Shown here piece by piece: positions 1 to 5,073 of a stretch of DNA of 5,073 bases. Within the stretch, counting starts at the first letter, position 1. Each line of letters begins with the position of its first letter. The stretch is from JAIOPA01 sp964655175 (GTDB lineage Bacteria; Eisenbacteria; RBG-16-71-46). A model generated the notes under the pieces. It ran no database searches. It saw only the letters and a list, made by a program, of their open reading frames with translations, and had not been told where the DNA came from. The stretch lies in NCBI GenBank assembly GCA_964655175.1, contig CAZZLY010000119.1, positions 1 to 5,073 on the forward strand, read 5' to 3'. A program made the translations under genes and the position numbers.

Positions 1-1710
1 CCGGCGAACTTCAAGAGCCCCAAGCTGCGCGGCTGGATCAACGGCATCCCGGACACCGGCCAGTTCCTGCCCGACTCGGTGGTGGTGCTGCGCGTGGGCG
101 ATCGCGTCACGAACGTGGGCACCTACGTGCGCGAGTACTTCGCCGCCTATCCCGAGTTCCGCCCCATGGGCGACAGCACCGGCCGCGTGCAGTTCCTCAA
201 CACGCTGCGCAATCGCGACGTGCTCGGGACCGTCGCGCTGAGCGTGTACAAGCCGGACCGCTTCGAGGACCGGCTCGCGCTGCGCGAGCAGCGCCAGAGC
301 GCCCTGACGATGGCCGTGTTCCGCCGCCTGATCGCGGATTCCGTGACCGTGACCGAGGCGGAGACGCGCGAGTACTACGAGGCGTACCGGAACAAGATCC
401 GGCTGCGCCACATCCTGGTGGCCGACGAGGCGACCGCGCAGAACGTCCGCCGCGAACTGCGCGGCGGCCGCATCACGTGGGCCGCGGCGGTGCGCAAGTA
501 CACGATCGCCAGGAACGACTCCGGTCCCAACGGCGAGATCGGCTGGGTCAGCGCGGACCGCCTCGAGCCGAACGTGGTCTACACCGTCTATCGGCTCAAG
601 CCGGGCGACATCTCCGAGCCGATCCAGGACGTGCAGGGCTGGCATCTGGCGCAGGTGACCGAGCGCGCGCCCATGCTGGTACCCGAATACTCGATCATGG
701 GCAAGCAGGTCCGCAACATGCTGCGCGCGGTCCGTCAGGACGCACGCAGTGAGCGACTCATGAGCCTGCTGCGTCTCAAGCATTCGGTGGTGTACGACAC
801 GACGGTGGCCGAGTTCGCCGCGCAGCACTTCACGACCACCACACAGATGAAGCAGGAAGCGTTCAGCATGACCATGGAGGTGGATGCGCGCACACCGGAG
901 TTCGAGCCCGCGGACACGTCCCGCGTGTTGGCGCGCTGGGAGAACGGCGGGCGCTACACGATCGATCAGCTCGTGCGCGCGTTCACGGACATCCCGCCGC
1001 TCGTGCGGCCGGTCCTGACTCGCAAGGAACTGATCCTCAAGTTCGTCGAGAGCATCGCCATGGAGCCGTTCATCGCGGCCCACGGCGCCGCCATGGGGCT
1101 GGAGCGGGACTCGCTCGTGACCACGCCCATGGCCCGCAAGCTCGAGCAGCTCATGGTCGAGCGCATGTACTCGGACTCGGTGTCGTCGCGCATCTACGTG
1201 AGCCGCGAGGATCGCCTGGCCTATTACGAGAAGAACAAGGCCCAGTACTTCACGTATCCCTCGGTGGACTACGTGTCCATCTACCGACCCAACCGCAAGG
1301 GTGCCGACTCGGTGGCCACCGCGCTGCGCAACGGGGCCGACCCGCGCGCGATCCTGACCGCGGACTCGCTCGCGGGCGAGGTGACCGGCTCGTTCCAGCA
1401 TCGTCGTCAGGACGAGACCGGCGCGTACCACAAGGCGCTGTTCGAGGAGATGCGTCCCGGCGACGTGCAGGTGCGCGGCCCGGACAAACACGGGGACTTC
1501 ATGGTCCTCAAGAGCCTCCACTACGACGGCGGCCGCCAGCTGTCGTTCGACGAGAGCTCCGCCATGATCGCGGAATCGCTTCAGAACATGCGCGAGGACG
1601 AGGCGCTGCAGGCGTTGGTGGCAAGACTGGCCAAGCGCTTCACGATCGTGATGCACCCGGAGAAGCTCATGGGCATCAAGCTCGTGGACGCCACGATCGA
1701 GACCGACTGA
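1..1710 (+). CDS. SurA/PpiC-like parvulin-type peptidyl-prolyl cis-trans isomerase, 5' partial
   Basis: The frame is open from base 1, so the N-terminus is cut off by the window edge. The GTG at 79 falls mid-domain and is not a credible start. 569 residues remain. Residues ~27-130 resemble the helical SurA N-terminal region, opening with a V-x-R-V-G-D-R-V segment. Residues 133-222 are a canonical parvulin (rotamase) domain: it begins IRLRHILV, has a G-E-I-G-W core, then the L-K-P-G-D-I-S-E-P-I and G-W-H-L-A-Q-V elements typical of PpiC/SurA. Residues ~401-508 repeat the layout (E-D-R-L-A-Y-Y-E-K-N, later M-R-P-G-D-V and F-M-V-L-K) without the catalytic signature, so this looks like a degenerate second parvulin domain, as in SurA where one of two is inactive. 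Family knowledge: such proteins assist folding of outer-membrane and secreted proteins in the periplasm. The signal peptide would lie upstream of the window. The gene converges on the - strand gene ending at 1808. Family assignment is secure; orthology to SurA itself is not. Confidence 0.9.
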   Translation, partial: PANFKSPKLRGWINGIPDTGQFLPDSVVVLRVGDRVTNVGTYVREYFAAYPEFRPMGDSTGRVQFLNTLRNRDVLGTVALSVYKPDRFEDRLALREQRQSALTMAVFRRLIADSVTVTEAETREYYEAYRNKIRLRHILVADEATAQNVRRELRGGRITWAAAVRKYTIARNDSGPNGEIGWVSADRLEPNVVYTVYRLKPGDISEPIQDVQGWHLAQVTERAPMLVPEYSIMGKQVRNMLRAVRQDARSERLMSLLRLKHSVVYDTTVAEFAAQHFTTTTQMKQEAFSMTMEVDARTPEFEPADTSRVLARWENGGRYTIDQLVRAFTDIPPLVRPVLTRKELILKFVESIAMEPFIAAHGAAMGLERDSLVTTPMARKLEQLMVERMYSDSVSSRIYVSREDRLAYYEKNKAQYFTYPSVDYVSIYRPNRKGADSVATALRNGADPRAILTADSLAGEVTGSFQHRRQDETGAYHKALFEEMRPGDVQVRGPDKHGDFMVLKSLHYDGGRQLSFDESSAMIAESLQNMREDEALQALVARLAKRFTIVMHPEKLMGIKLVDATIETD

Positions 1711-1736
1711 GCGCACGTCGTCTCACAACGAACGAG

Positions 1737-1771
1737 AAGCCCCCGACGAGTCGCGCGCGCGTCGGGGGCTT
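1737..1771. terminator. Hairpin terminator between convergent genes, probably bidirectional
   Basis: A perfect 12-bp stem (AAGCCCCCGACG at 1737-1748 with its complement at 1760-1771) encloses an 11-nt GC-rich loop. It starts 26 bases after the stop of the + strand isomerase gene and ends 36 bases beyond the stop of the - strand gene at 1808. Each arm carries A or T at its outer end, giving a short T run on the + strand (1770-1772) and a TTCTCGTT stretch on the - strand. That fits an intrinsic terminator serving both convergent genes. The T tracts are short, so efficiency is uncertain. Confidence 0.8.
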
Positions 1772-1807
1772 TCACTTGCGTGGGCGGGTCCGCGGGACGC
1801 GACCCGA

Positions 1808-2695
1808 TCAACGGCTGGGCTTGGGTCGCCAGGACGGCGTGCGCGCCTCGCGCCACGGCGCACACGACACCGCACCCGCCCCGTACGTCACGAACCGCTC
1901 GCCGCGTCGCACCTCGGGTTCGTCCTTGAGGGCGAACCCCAGCGTGGACAGCACCCACTCGATGCACACCGGCTGTCCGCAGCCGGCCAGCCGCGTGGCG
2001 CGACGATGGCGCACGATCACGCGGCACAACGTGTAGATCCGGTCGGCCACGATCGGCTGGGCCATGGAATGGTTGACGGCGAACAACAGCGTGAGGTCCA
2101 CCTCGCGCGGGTCGCGCTTGAGCTGCGAGACGGCCTGACCGGCCACCGTCCAGGGCTGCGGCCCGGGAATCGCGTCCGAGGGACCGAACTCGACGAGCAG
2201 ATTGCCGCCGTTCTCGCCGCCGCGACTCTCCATGTGCCACCACGGCCCGAGCGTGTCCGAGGCGGCCGAACGGAACGCCAGTCGCGCACTGAAGCCGTTG
2301 AACGCCTGCGACGGGCGACCGGGGAGGAACGACAGGTACAGCGTGTCCACCGCGGTCGTGTCGTTGCAGCGAGGCGCGAGCGAGGTCCGCGCGCGCGGCT
2401 GTCCCCACGGCGCGTTCCACGACAGGAACAACTGCGTCTCGGCGGCGTGCACACCCCCGCGCAGGCGCAGCAGGCTGTCGGCCTCGGTGAGCATGTGCTG
2501 GATCGTCACGGTTCGACGGGCGCGCCCCGACGTGTCGGCGGGCATCAGACGCAGCGTGTCACCGACCGCCTGCACCGTGGCGCTGGATGACGCGGCGACC
2601 ACGGGCGGCGCACCGCTCGAGGGCGCAGCCCCCAGGAGCACGAGGACCGGGAGCAGCAGCACGAGACGGGGCGACCGACGACGGGCGATGGGCAT
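1808..2695 (-). CDS. Secreted protein of unknown function, diverged third member of the tandem family (gene C)
   Basis: A 295-residue protein with a clear export signal: basic n-region (PIARRRSPR), leucine/valine-rich core, and a likely cleavage after the A-P-S-S-G-A stretch near residue 29. The signal peptide supports the ATG at 2695; the ribosome site is weak (GAGG about 11 bases upstream). No catalytic motif is recognised. It aligns by landmarks with the two upstream genes: L-F-L-S-W (89-93), C110, P-W-W-H-M (151-155), A-G-C-x4-C (C239, C244), and a tail V-T-Y-G...C278...S-W...R matching V-T-W-Q-G...C...T-W...R of genes A and B. It has only five cysteines, one of them (C224) without a partner in A or B, and it carries ~55 extra residues after the signal peptide. 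The last residues read SWRPKPSR instead of WGAVKSLYR. I infer a diverged paralog, possibly with altered anchoring or folding. It may be co-transcribed with the gene 78 bases upstream. Confidence 0.8.
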   Translation of the reverse strand: MPIARRRSPRLVLLLPVLVLLGAAPSSGAPPVVAASSSATVQAVGDTLRLMPADTSGRARRTVTIQHMLTEADSLLRLRGGVHAAETQLFLSWNAPWGQPRARTSLAPRCNDTTAVDTLYLSFLPGRPSQAFNGFSARLAFRSAASDTLGPWWHMESRGGENGGNLLVEFGPSDAIPGPQPWTVAGQAVSQLKRDPREVDLTLLFAVNHSMAQPIVADRIYTLCRVIVRHRRATRLAGCGQPVCIEWVLSTLGFALKDEPEVRRGERFVTYGAGAVSCAPWREARTPSWRPKPSR

Positions 2696-2743
2696 GAGGG
2701 TGTGGACCTCGAGAGGATGATCGGGGGGATGACGGGTGCGACG

Positions 2744-2770
2744 GCGGGACCGAGCGATGAGTCGGCCCGC
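2744..2770 (-). other. Hairpin in the gap between genes B and C; weak terminator or attenuator
   Basis: A 9-bp stem with one bulged base and an 8-nt loop (GCGGG/A/CCGA at 2744-2753 with TCGGCCCGC at 2762-2770) starts three bases after the gene B stop. No T tract follows, so full termination is doubtful. It could reduce read-through into gene C or protect the 3' end of the gene B message. In DNA this GC-rich, chance hairpins are common. Confidence 0.3.
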
Positions 2771-2773
2771 ACC

Positions 2774-3526
2774 TCAACGATACAACGACTTCACCGCGCC
2801 CCAGGTGCTGCGTCGCGTGGGGACGGCGGCGCAGTCCGCGCCCAGCCCCCCTTGCCACGTGACCCGGGCCGCACCGGCGACCTCCTCGGTCGTCACGGTG
2901 GCCTCCTCCCACAGACTCCCCGGGAAGCGGCGGATGATCACCGAATTGAACACCAGACAGGCCGGGGCGGAACAGCCCGCGCAGGTCAAACTGTTGTCAC
3001 TTCGCAGCGCCAGACGCGCCACCGCGAGCGGAGCGCCGGAATCGAACCGGGCCATGGTGCCGGGGAGCGTGGCCATCGCCACGAGCAGCCTGCCACGATT
3101 CGAGGTGCTACCCGGGAACGACTCCAGCCACGTCGTGCTGCCCGCGGCCCGCCCGAGCCACGGGTCGGCGCAGCTCGTGGTCGTGGCCAGCGACACGCCC
3201 CAGCCGGAGGGCGAACCGTGGCAGCCTCCGGGCTGCATGTTCCACCACGTGGGCAGCGTCGAACCCGCCACGACGACGTCGACCACGAGTTCGACGGCGA
3301 GCACACTGTCGACGGGATCGATCAGGCGCAGCGTGGGCACGAGCGGCAGATCGGTGAGCGAGACGCCGCACGAGAAGTTGCGGTTGGCGAGTCCCGCCCC
3401 CGGCGACGTGCGGCAGTCCTCCCAGCCGAGCGCGAGTCCCGCACCGGACACCTGCGCGCGGCACGGGGTCGTCACGCCGACGAGCGCGAGCAGGCACGCC
3501 GCGAGCCACGCGCAGCGCGCGCGCAT
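2774..3526 (-). CDS. Secreted cysteine-rich protein of unknown function, paralog of gene A (gene B)
   Basis: A 250-residue protein with a Sec signal peptide (basic MRAR, hydrophobic core A-W-L-A-A-C-L-L-A-L-V-G-V, probable cleavage after C-R-A at 24). The ATG at 3526 is preferred: GGAGG lies six bases upstream and the signal peptide is compact. An in-frame ATG at 3562 with a weaker GGAG would add 12 residues (MSPWRARTRRVL) and cannot be excluded. The mature part has eight cysteines (38, 53, 102, 119, 182, 185, 190, 232), each matched in gene A. Other shared landmarks are G-L-x-L-x-W-x-x-C (30-38), V-V-D-V-V-V (81-86), L-P-T-W-W (91-95), C-A-G-C-x4-C-L-V-F-N-S-V (182-196), V-T-W-Q-G-G (222-227) and the terminal WGAVKSLYR. 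No enzyme motif, transmembrane segment after the signal, or lipobox is visible. The even cysteine count and export suggest disulfide bonds (inference). It lies 238-274 bases downstream of gene A and 78 bases upstream of gene C. Confidence 0.85.
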   Translation of the reverse strand: MRARCAWLAACLLALVGVTTPCRAQVSGAGLALGWEDCRTSPGAGLANRNFSCGVSLTDLPLVPTLRLIDPVDSVLAVELVVDVVVAGSTLPTWWNMQPGGCHGSPSGWGVSLATTTSCADPWLGRAAGSTTWLESFPGSTSNRGRLLVAMATLPGTMARFDSGAPLAVARLALRSDNSLTCAGCSAPACLVFNSVIIRRFPGSLWEEATVTTEEVAGAARVTWQGGLGADCAAVPTRRSTWGAVKSLYR

Positions 3527-3631
3527 CAGGACCCTCCGCGTTCGTGCTCGCCAAGGTGACATGATTGCTCTCCGGGACCGACGCGTCGCACCGCCTGCGT
3601 TCGCCGCGCATCATGACCGCACGTCGTTCAC

Positions 3632-3690
3632 GCGTCCACGGGCTTTGAAGGGAGCGAGCGCGTGTGGTGCCGCGTGGCGCACGTGGACGC
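3632..3690. repeat. 9-bp perfect inverted repeat upstream of gene B
   Basis: GCGTCCACG at 3632-3640 is the exact reverse complement of CGTGGACGC at 3682-3690, with 41 bases between. It lies in the spacer that must hold the gene B promoter and leader, if gene B is transcribed separately from gene A. I see no convincing -35/-10 pair nearby. It could be a regulator site or leader hairpin; chance is a real alternative in GC-rich DNA. Confidence 0.3.
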
Positions 3691-3743
3691 ACCCTGAAGA
3701 TCACGCAACACATGGACCGCGGCACACGTGCCGGCGCGCAAGA

Positions 3744-3777
3744 CGAACGGCGCCCACCCGAGGGTGAGCGCCGTCCG
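3744..3777 (-). terminator. Hairpin downstream of gene A, likely terminator
   Basis: Located 24 bases past the gene A stop. The stem pairs ACGGCGC (3747-3753) with GCGCCGT (3768-3774), then after one mismatch CACC with GGTG around a 4-nt loop; two more outer pairs extend it to 3744-3777. The stability is high. The T tract on the - strand side is poor (GTTCGTCTT), so termination may be incomplete. It suggests that gene A is mainly a monocistronic unit. Confidence 0.6.
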
Positions 3778-3800
3778 AGAACCTGCGAATGCGACGAACG

Positions 3801-4538
3801 TCAGCGGTAGAGCGACTTCACCGCACCCCAGCTCGTGTTGCGCGCGGGGACCGCCGCACAGTTCGCGGCCGTGCCCTGCCAGGTCGCGATGTTGCTGCCG
3901 GCCGTGTTGGCACCCTCGAGGAAGACCGCGGTCGAAAGACCGGCCACCATCTTGACGCTGTTGAACACGAGACAGGCGGCCGTGGCGCAGCCCGCGCACG
4001 AGCCCGTACCGGTCGACTTCGCGTTCGAGATGGTCAGGTTGAACGCGAAGTACTCGTTGCCCGGACCGGCGACCACGTCCGTCGGCGTGGCGGTCGCGAA
4101 AGCGGCGATCGCACGGCCCGTGTTCGCACCGTAGTTCGTACCGCCCGGAGGCGTCGTCTCCCAGAACTTGCCGAGACCACCGGCGACGCCGGGGGCCCAC
4201 TCGAAGCAGTTCGCGGCCGAGGGCGAGATCGTCGGGTTCATGCCCATGAAGCCCGTGCGGCAGGCCGCCGTCCACCACGCCGGCAGCGCGGTGGCGTTGA
4301 CGACGACGTCCACGATCGTCTCGATACCCGTCGCGCCGACGACGTCGTTCGGCAGGACGAACGAACCGACCAGCGAGCCAGCCGAGCCCAAGTTCGAGGT
4401 GCAGGCCGAGGTCTTGTTCTGCAGACCGGCGTCACCCAGGCAGTTCGTCCAGCGCAGGTTCAGACCGGCCGCGAACGCCGAGGAAGTCATCAGGAGCATG
4501 GCCGCGACCACGCCCACCATGAGGATCGAACGCTTCAT
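3801..4538 (-). CDS. Secreted cysteine-rich protein of unknown function, C-terminal WGAVKSLYR tail (gene A)
   Basis: A 245-residue protein. The frame is open far upstream (to 4997), but the ATG at 4538 is the start: it has GGAGGT about seven bases upstream and begins a textbook signal peptide (MKRS, hydrophobic V-G-V-V-A-A-M-L-L-M, cleavage after A-F-A at 23). The mature region starts A-G-L-N-L-R-W-x-x-C and has eight cysteines (33, 46, 93, 111, 181, 184, 189, 227), V-V-D-V-V-V (75-80 region), L-P-A-W-W (85-89), C-A-G-C-x4-C-L-V-F-N-S-V (181-195), A-T-W-Q-G (218-222) and the terminal WGAVKSLYR. Composition is rich in Ala, Gly, Thr and Asn with few charges, as in exported surface or structural proteins. 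I recognise no characterised family. The strong ribosome site and structured leader suggest high, possibly regulated, expression. The adjacent gene B is a paralog in the same orientation, which implies tandem duplication. Being a real secreted protein is well supported; its role is unknown. Confidence 0.9.
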   Translation of the reverse strand: MKRSILMVGVVAAMLLMTSSAFAAGLNLRWTNCLGDAGLQNKTSACTSNLGSAGSLVGSFVLPNDVVGATGIETIVDVVVNATALPAWWTAACRTGFMGMNPTISPSAANCFEWAPGVAGGLGKFWETTPPGGTNYGANTGRAIAAFATATPTDVVAGPGNEYFAFNLTISNAKSTGTGSCAGCATAACLVFNSVKMVAGLSTAVFLEGANTAGSNIATWQGTAANCAAVPARNTSWGAVKSLYR

Positions 4539-4545
4539 GTGTGTT

Positions 4546-4551
4546 ACCTCC
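4546..4551 (-). promoter_or_regulatory. Shine-Dalgarno of gene A (GGAGGT), decides the start
   Basis: Read on the - strand, GGAGGT lies about seven bases before the ATG at 4538. It is a near-perfect match to the 16S tail, and it settles the start against the much longer open frame that continues upstream. The same bases are complementary to a segment in the loop of the leader hairpin. Confidence 0.85.
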
Positions 4552-4566
4552 GTGAAGAGCAGACGT

Positions 4567-4624
4567 GACGGATCCATCAACGGAGGGCGCGCATGAAGAA
4601 GTGATGCCCATCCATGGATCCGTC
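4567..4624 (-). promoter_or_regulatory. Structured 5' leader of gene A: long hairpin with loop complementary to the ribosome site
   Basis: GACGGATCCAT (4567-4577) and ATGGATCCGTC (4614-4624) form a perfect 11-bp inverted repeat enclosing 36 bases, about 28 bases before the gene A start. On the - strand transcript the loop contains CCUCCGU (complement of 4580-4586), which can pair over seven bases with ACGGAGG (complement of 4547-4553), the core of the gene A ribosome-binding site. Within the loop, a GGGCAU segment can also pair partly with AUG-C...CC. I infer a possible translational switch or a message-stabilising hairpin. No known riboswitch class is recognised. Confidence 0.45.
4577..4615 (-). 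CDS. Possible upstream leader peptide, MDGHHFFMRALR (speculative)
   Basis: On the gene A leader, an ATG within the right arm of the hairpin opens 12 codons, and the TGA at 4577-4579 touches the left arm. The product would be MDGHHFFMRALR. There is no good ribosome site upstream (only a GGA very near), so translation is uncertain. If it is translated, ribosomes would melt the hairpin and cover the loop segment complementary to the gene A ribosome site (its CTC CGT codons). The paired His and Phe codons recall attenuation leaders, but gene A is no amino-acid biosynthesis gene. Confidence 0.15.
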   Translation of the reverse strand: MDGHHFFMRALR

Positions 4625-4677
4625 GGGACACCGGCATCCTGCCCGGCGGCCACTCGAGACTGCGCGAGAGTAGCGCA

Positions 4678-4710
4678 CGCATTCTACCCTGCAAGTGCAA
4701 AATGCGGTAG
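4678..4710 (-). promoter_or_regulatory. Weak promoter/operator candidate for gene A
   Basis: Read on the - strand, TAGAAT (4681-4686) resembles a -10 box and would give a leader of roughly 135 bases. No good -35 lies at 16-18 bases; TTGCAC (4695-4700) is too close. The element is embedded in interleaved inverted repeats: CGCATT (4678-4683) with AATGCG (4701-4706), CTACC (4684-4688) with GGTAG (4706-4710), plus TGCA-AG-TGCA between them. This could be an activator- or repressor-controlled promoter. Local AT content is higher than in the flanks. Confidence 0.25.
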
Positions 4711-5073
4711 CGACCCTCCCACTCCGCACAGGTTGTCGGCCGCAGGGGGAGCGGAGTTGAGTGGTCTCTGGGGTGTCGAGGGTATGGATTCCGCATTCGC
4801 AGCGCGCGACGCGACGTACTCCGAACGGAGTGTGCGAAACGTTCAACGTGCACACGTACGCGTGGTCGGAACCCGTCGTAACGACGACCGCAACACGGGG
4901 CCGGCCATGACGCGCTCGCGTCGTACAGCCTTAAGTGATTGTCATCGCGTCGGAACGCTGTAGGTCGCGACGACGGGCGCAGCTCTGGGAGAGTCACCGC
5001 GAGATCACTCGCACCCCTGCGGGAGAACGAGCCGGGAACACGCGCTCACCAGCGACGAGCGGTCGTCCGGAGC
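4711..5073. other. Intergenic stretch without a supportable gene
   Basis: Open frames on both strands here are Arg/Pro/Ser-rich GC shadows with no ribosome site, signal or recognisable domain. I see no tRNA or rRNA. A group of short palindromes lies at 4818-4863: ACTCCG-AA-CGGAGT (4818-4831), AACGTT (4838-4843), ACGTG-CA-CACGT (4846-4857) and ACGCGT (4858-4863). They could be regulator sites for gene A or for a gene beyond the right edge. The region has more TA-containing and less biased sequence than the genes, as expected of non-coding DNA. Confidence 0.5.

Noticed and set aside
79..1710. Isomerase gene starting at the GTG at 79
   Set aside because: The frame is open to base 1, the codon lies inside the N-terminal domain and no ribosome site precedes it. 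The gene is 5' truncated by the window edge.
1581..2420. 279-codon - strand frame across the end of the isomerase gene and gene C
   Set aside because: It runs through the strong terminator hairpin at 1737-1771 and overlaps two supported genes. Its product is Arg/Ala-rich with no recognisable feature.
3720..3733. CGGCAC-AC-GTGCCG palindrome between genes A and B
   Set aside because: A six-base stem with a two-base centre in very GC-rich sequence. It is not placed at a recognisable promoter or stop, so chance cannot be excluded.
2736..3767. Long + strand reading frames of 343 and 285 codons opposite genes B and C
   Set aside because: They are antisense shadows in GC-rich DNA. They lack domains, signals and ribosome sites, whereas the - strand frames have signal peptides and mutual homology.
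4580..4604. GGAGGG followed by ATG-AAG-AAG-TGA on the + strand at 4593
   Set aside because: A ribosome site precedes an ATG, but only three codons follow before a stop. The bases are better explained as the antisense of the gene A leader loop.
4565..4963. 132-codon + strand frame in the right-hand intergenic region
   Set aside because: No ribosome site at its start, no recognisable domain, and it overlaps the gene A leader and promoter region. Its composition looks like chance open frame.
4937..4966. TTGTCA with a TAGGTC about 16 bases downstream on the + strand, as a promoter for a gene to the right
   Set aside because: The -10 match is poor and no gene start is visible in the remaining ~100 bases to support it.
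3801..4997. 398-residue reading of gene A starting at 4997
   Set aside because: The first 153 residues are low-complexity Arg/Pro/Ser sequence without a ribosome site. The ATG at 4538 has GGAGGT at the right distance and begins a textbook signal peptide.

Overview
The window is a GC-rich stretch of a diderm bacterial chromosome. It carries one envelope-folding gene on the + strand and three secreted-protein genes on the - strand. Every gene product is predicted to be exported, the first one being a SurA/PpiC-type periplasmic foldase. Nothing in the window fixes the taxon. High GC, a SurA-like chaperone and secreted proteins ending in a W-G-x-V-K-S-L-Y-R tail remind me of uncultured phyla such as Candidatus Eisenbacteria or Gemmatimonadota, but this is an unverified impression.

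Layout. Positions 1-1710 (+) are the 3' part of a gene for a parvulin-type peptidyl-prolyl isomerase with one canonical and one degenerate parvulin-like region; its 5' end lies outside the window. A strong hairpin at 1737-1771 sits between this gene and the convergent - strand genes and probably terminates both. Read in their own direction, the - strand genes are: gene A (4538-3801, 245 aa), gene B (3526-2774, 250 aa, alternative start at 3562) and gene C (2695-1808, 295 aa). A and B are clear paralogs: Sec signal peptide, eight mature-region cysteines in the same order, an LP-x-WW motif, a C-x-x-C-x4-C cluster and an identical last nine residues. Gene C aligns over the same landmarks but has lost several cysteines and its C-terminal tail is degraded. 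I recognise no characterised function for this family.

Expression. Gene A has a near-perfect Shine-Dalgarno sequence and a hairpin 24 bases after its stop, so it is probably its own transcription unit. Its leader contains an 11-bp perfect inverted repeat. The loop of that repeat carries CCUCCGU, complementary to the gene A ribosome-binding site, and a 12-codon upstream reading frame spans the structure. This leader is the best candidate for undescribed regulation here. Genes B and C are 78 bases apart and may be co-transcribed. The last ~450 bases (4625-5073) hold no gene I can support, only a weak promoter candidate and clustered short palindromes.

Together the window looks like an accessory locus for exported, probably disulfide-stabilised proteins that has grown by tandem duplication and divergence, next to a housekeeping foldase. 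A functional link between the foldase and the secreted family is possible but rests only on adjacency, and the genes are convergent rather than in one operon.
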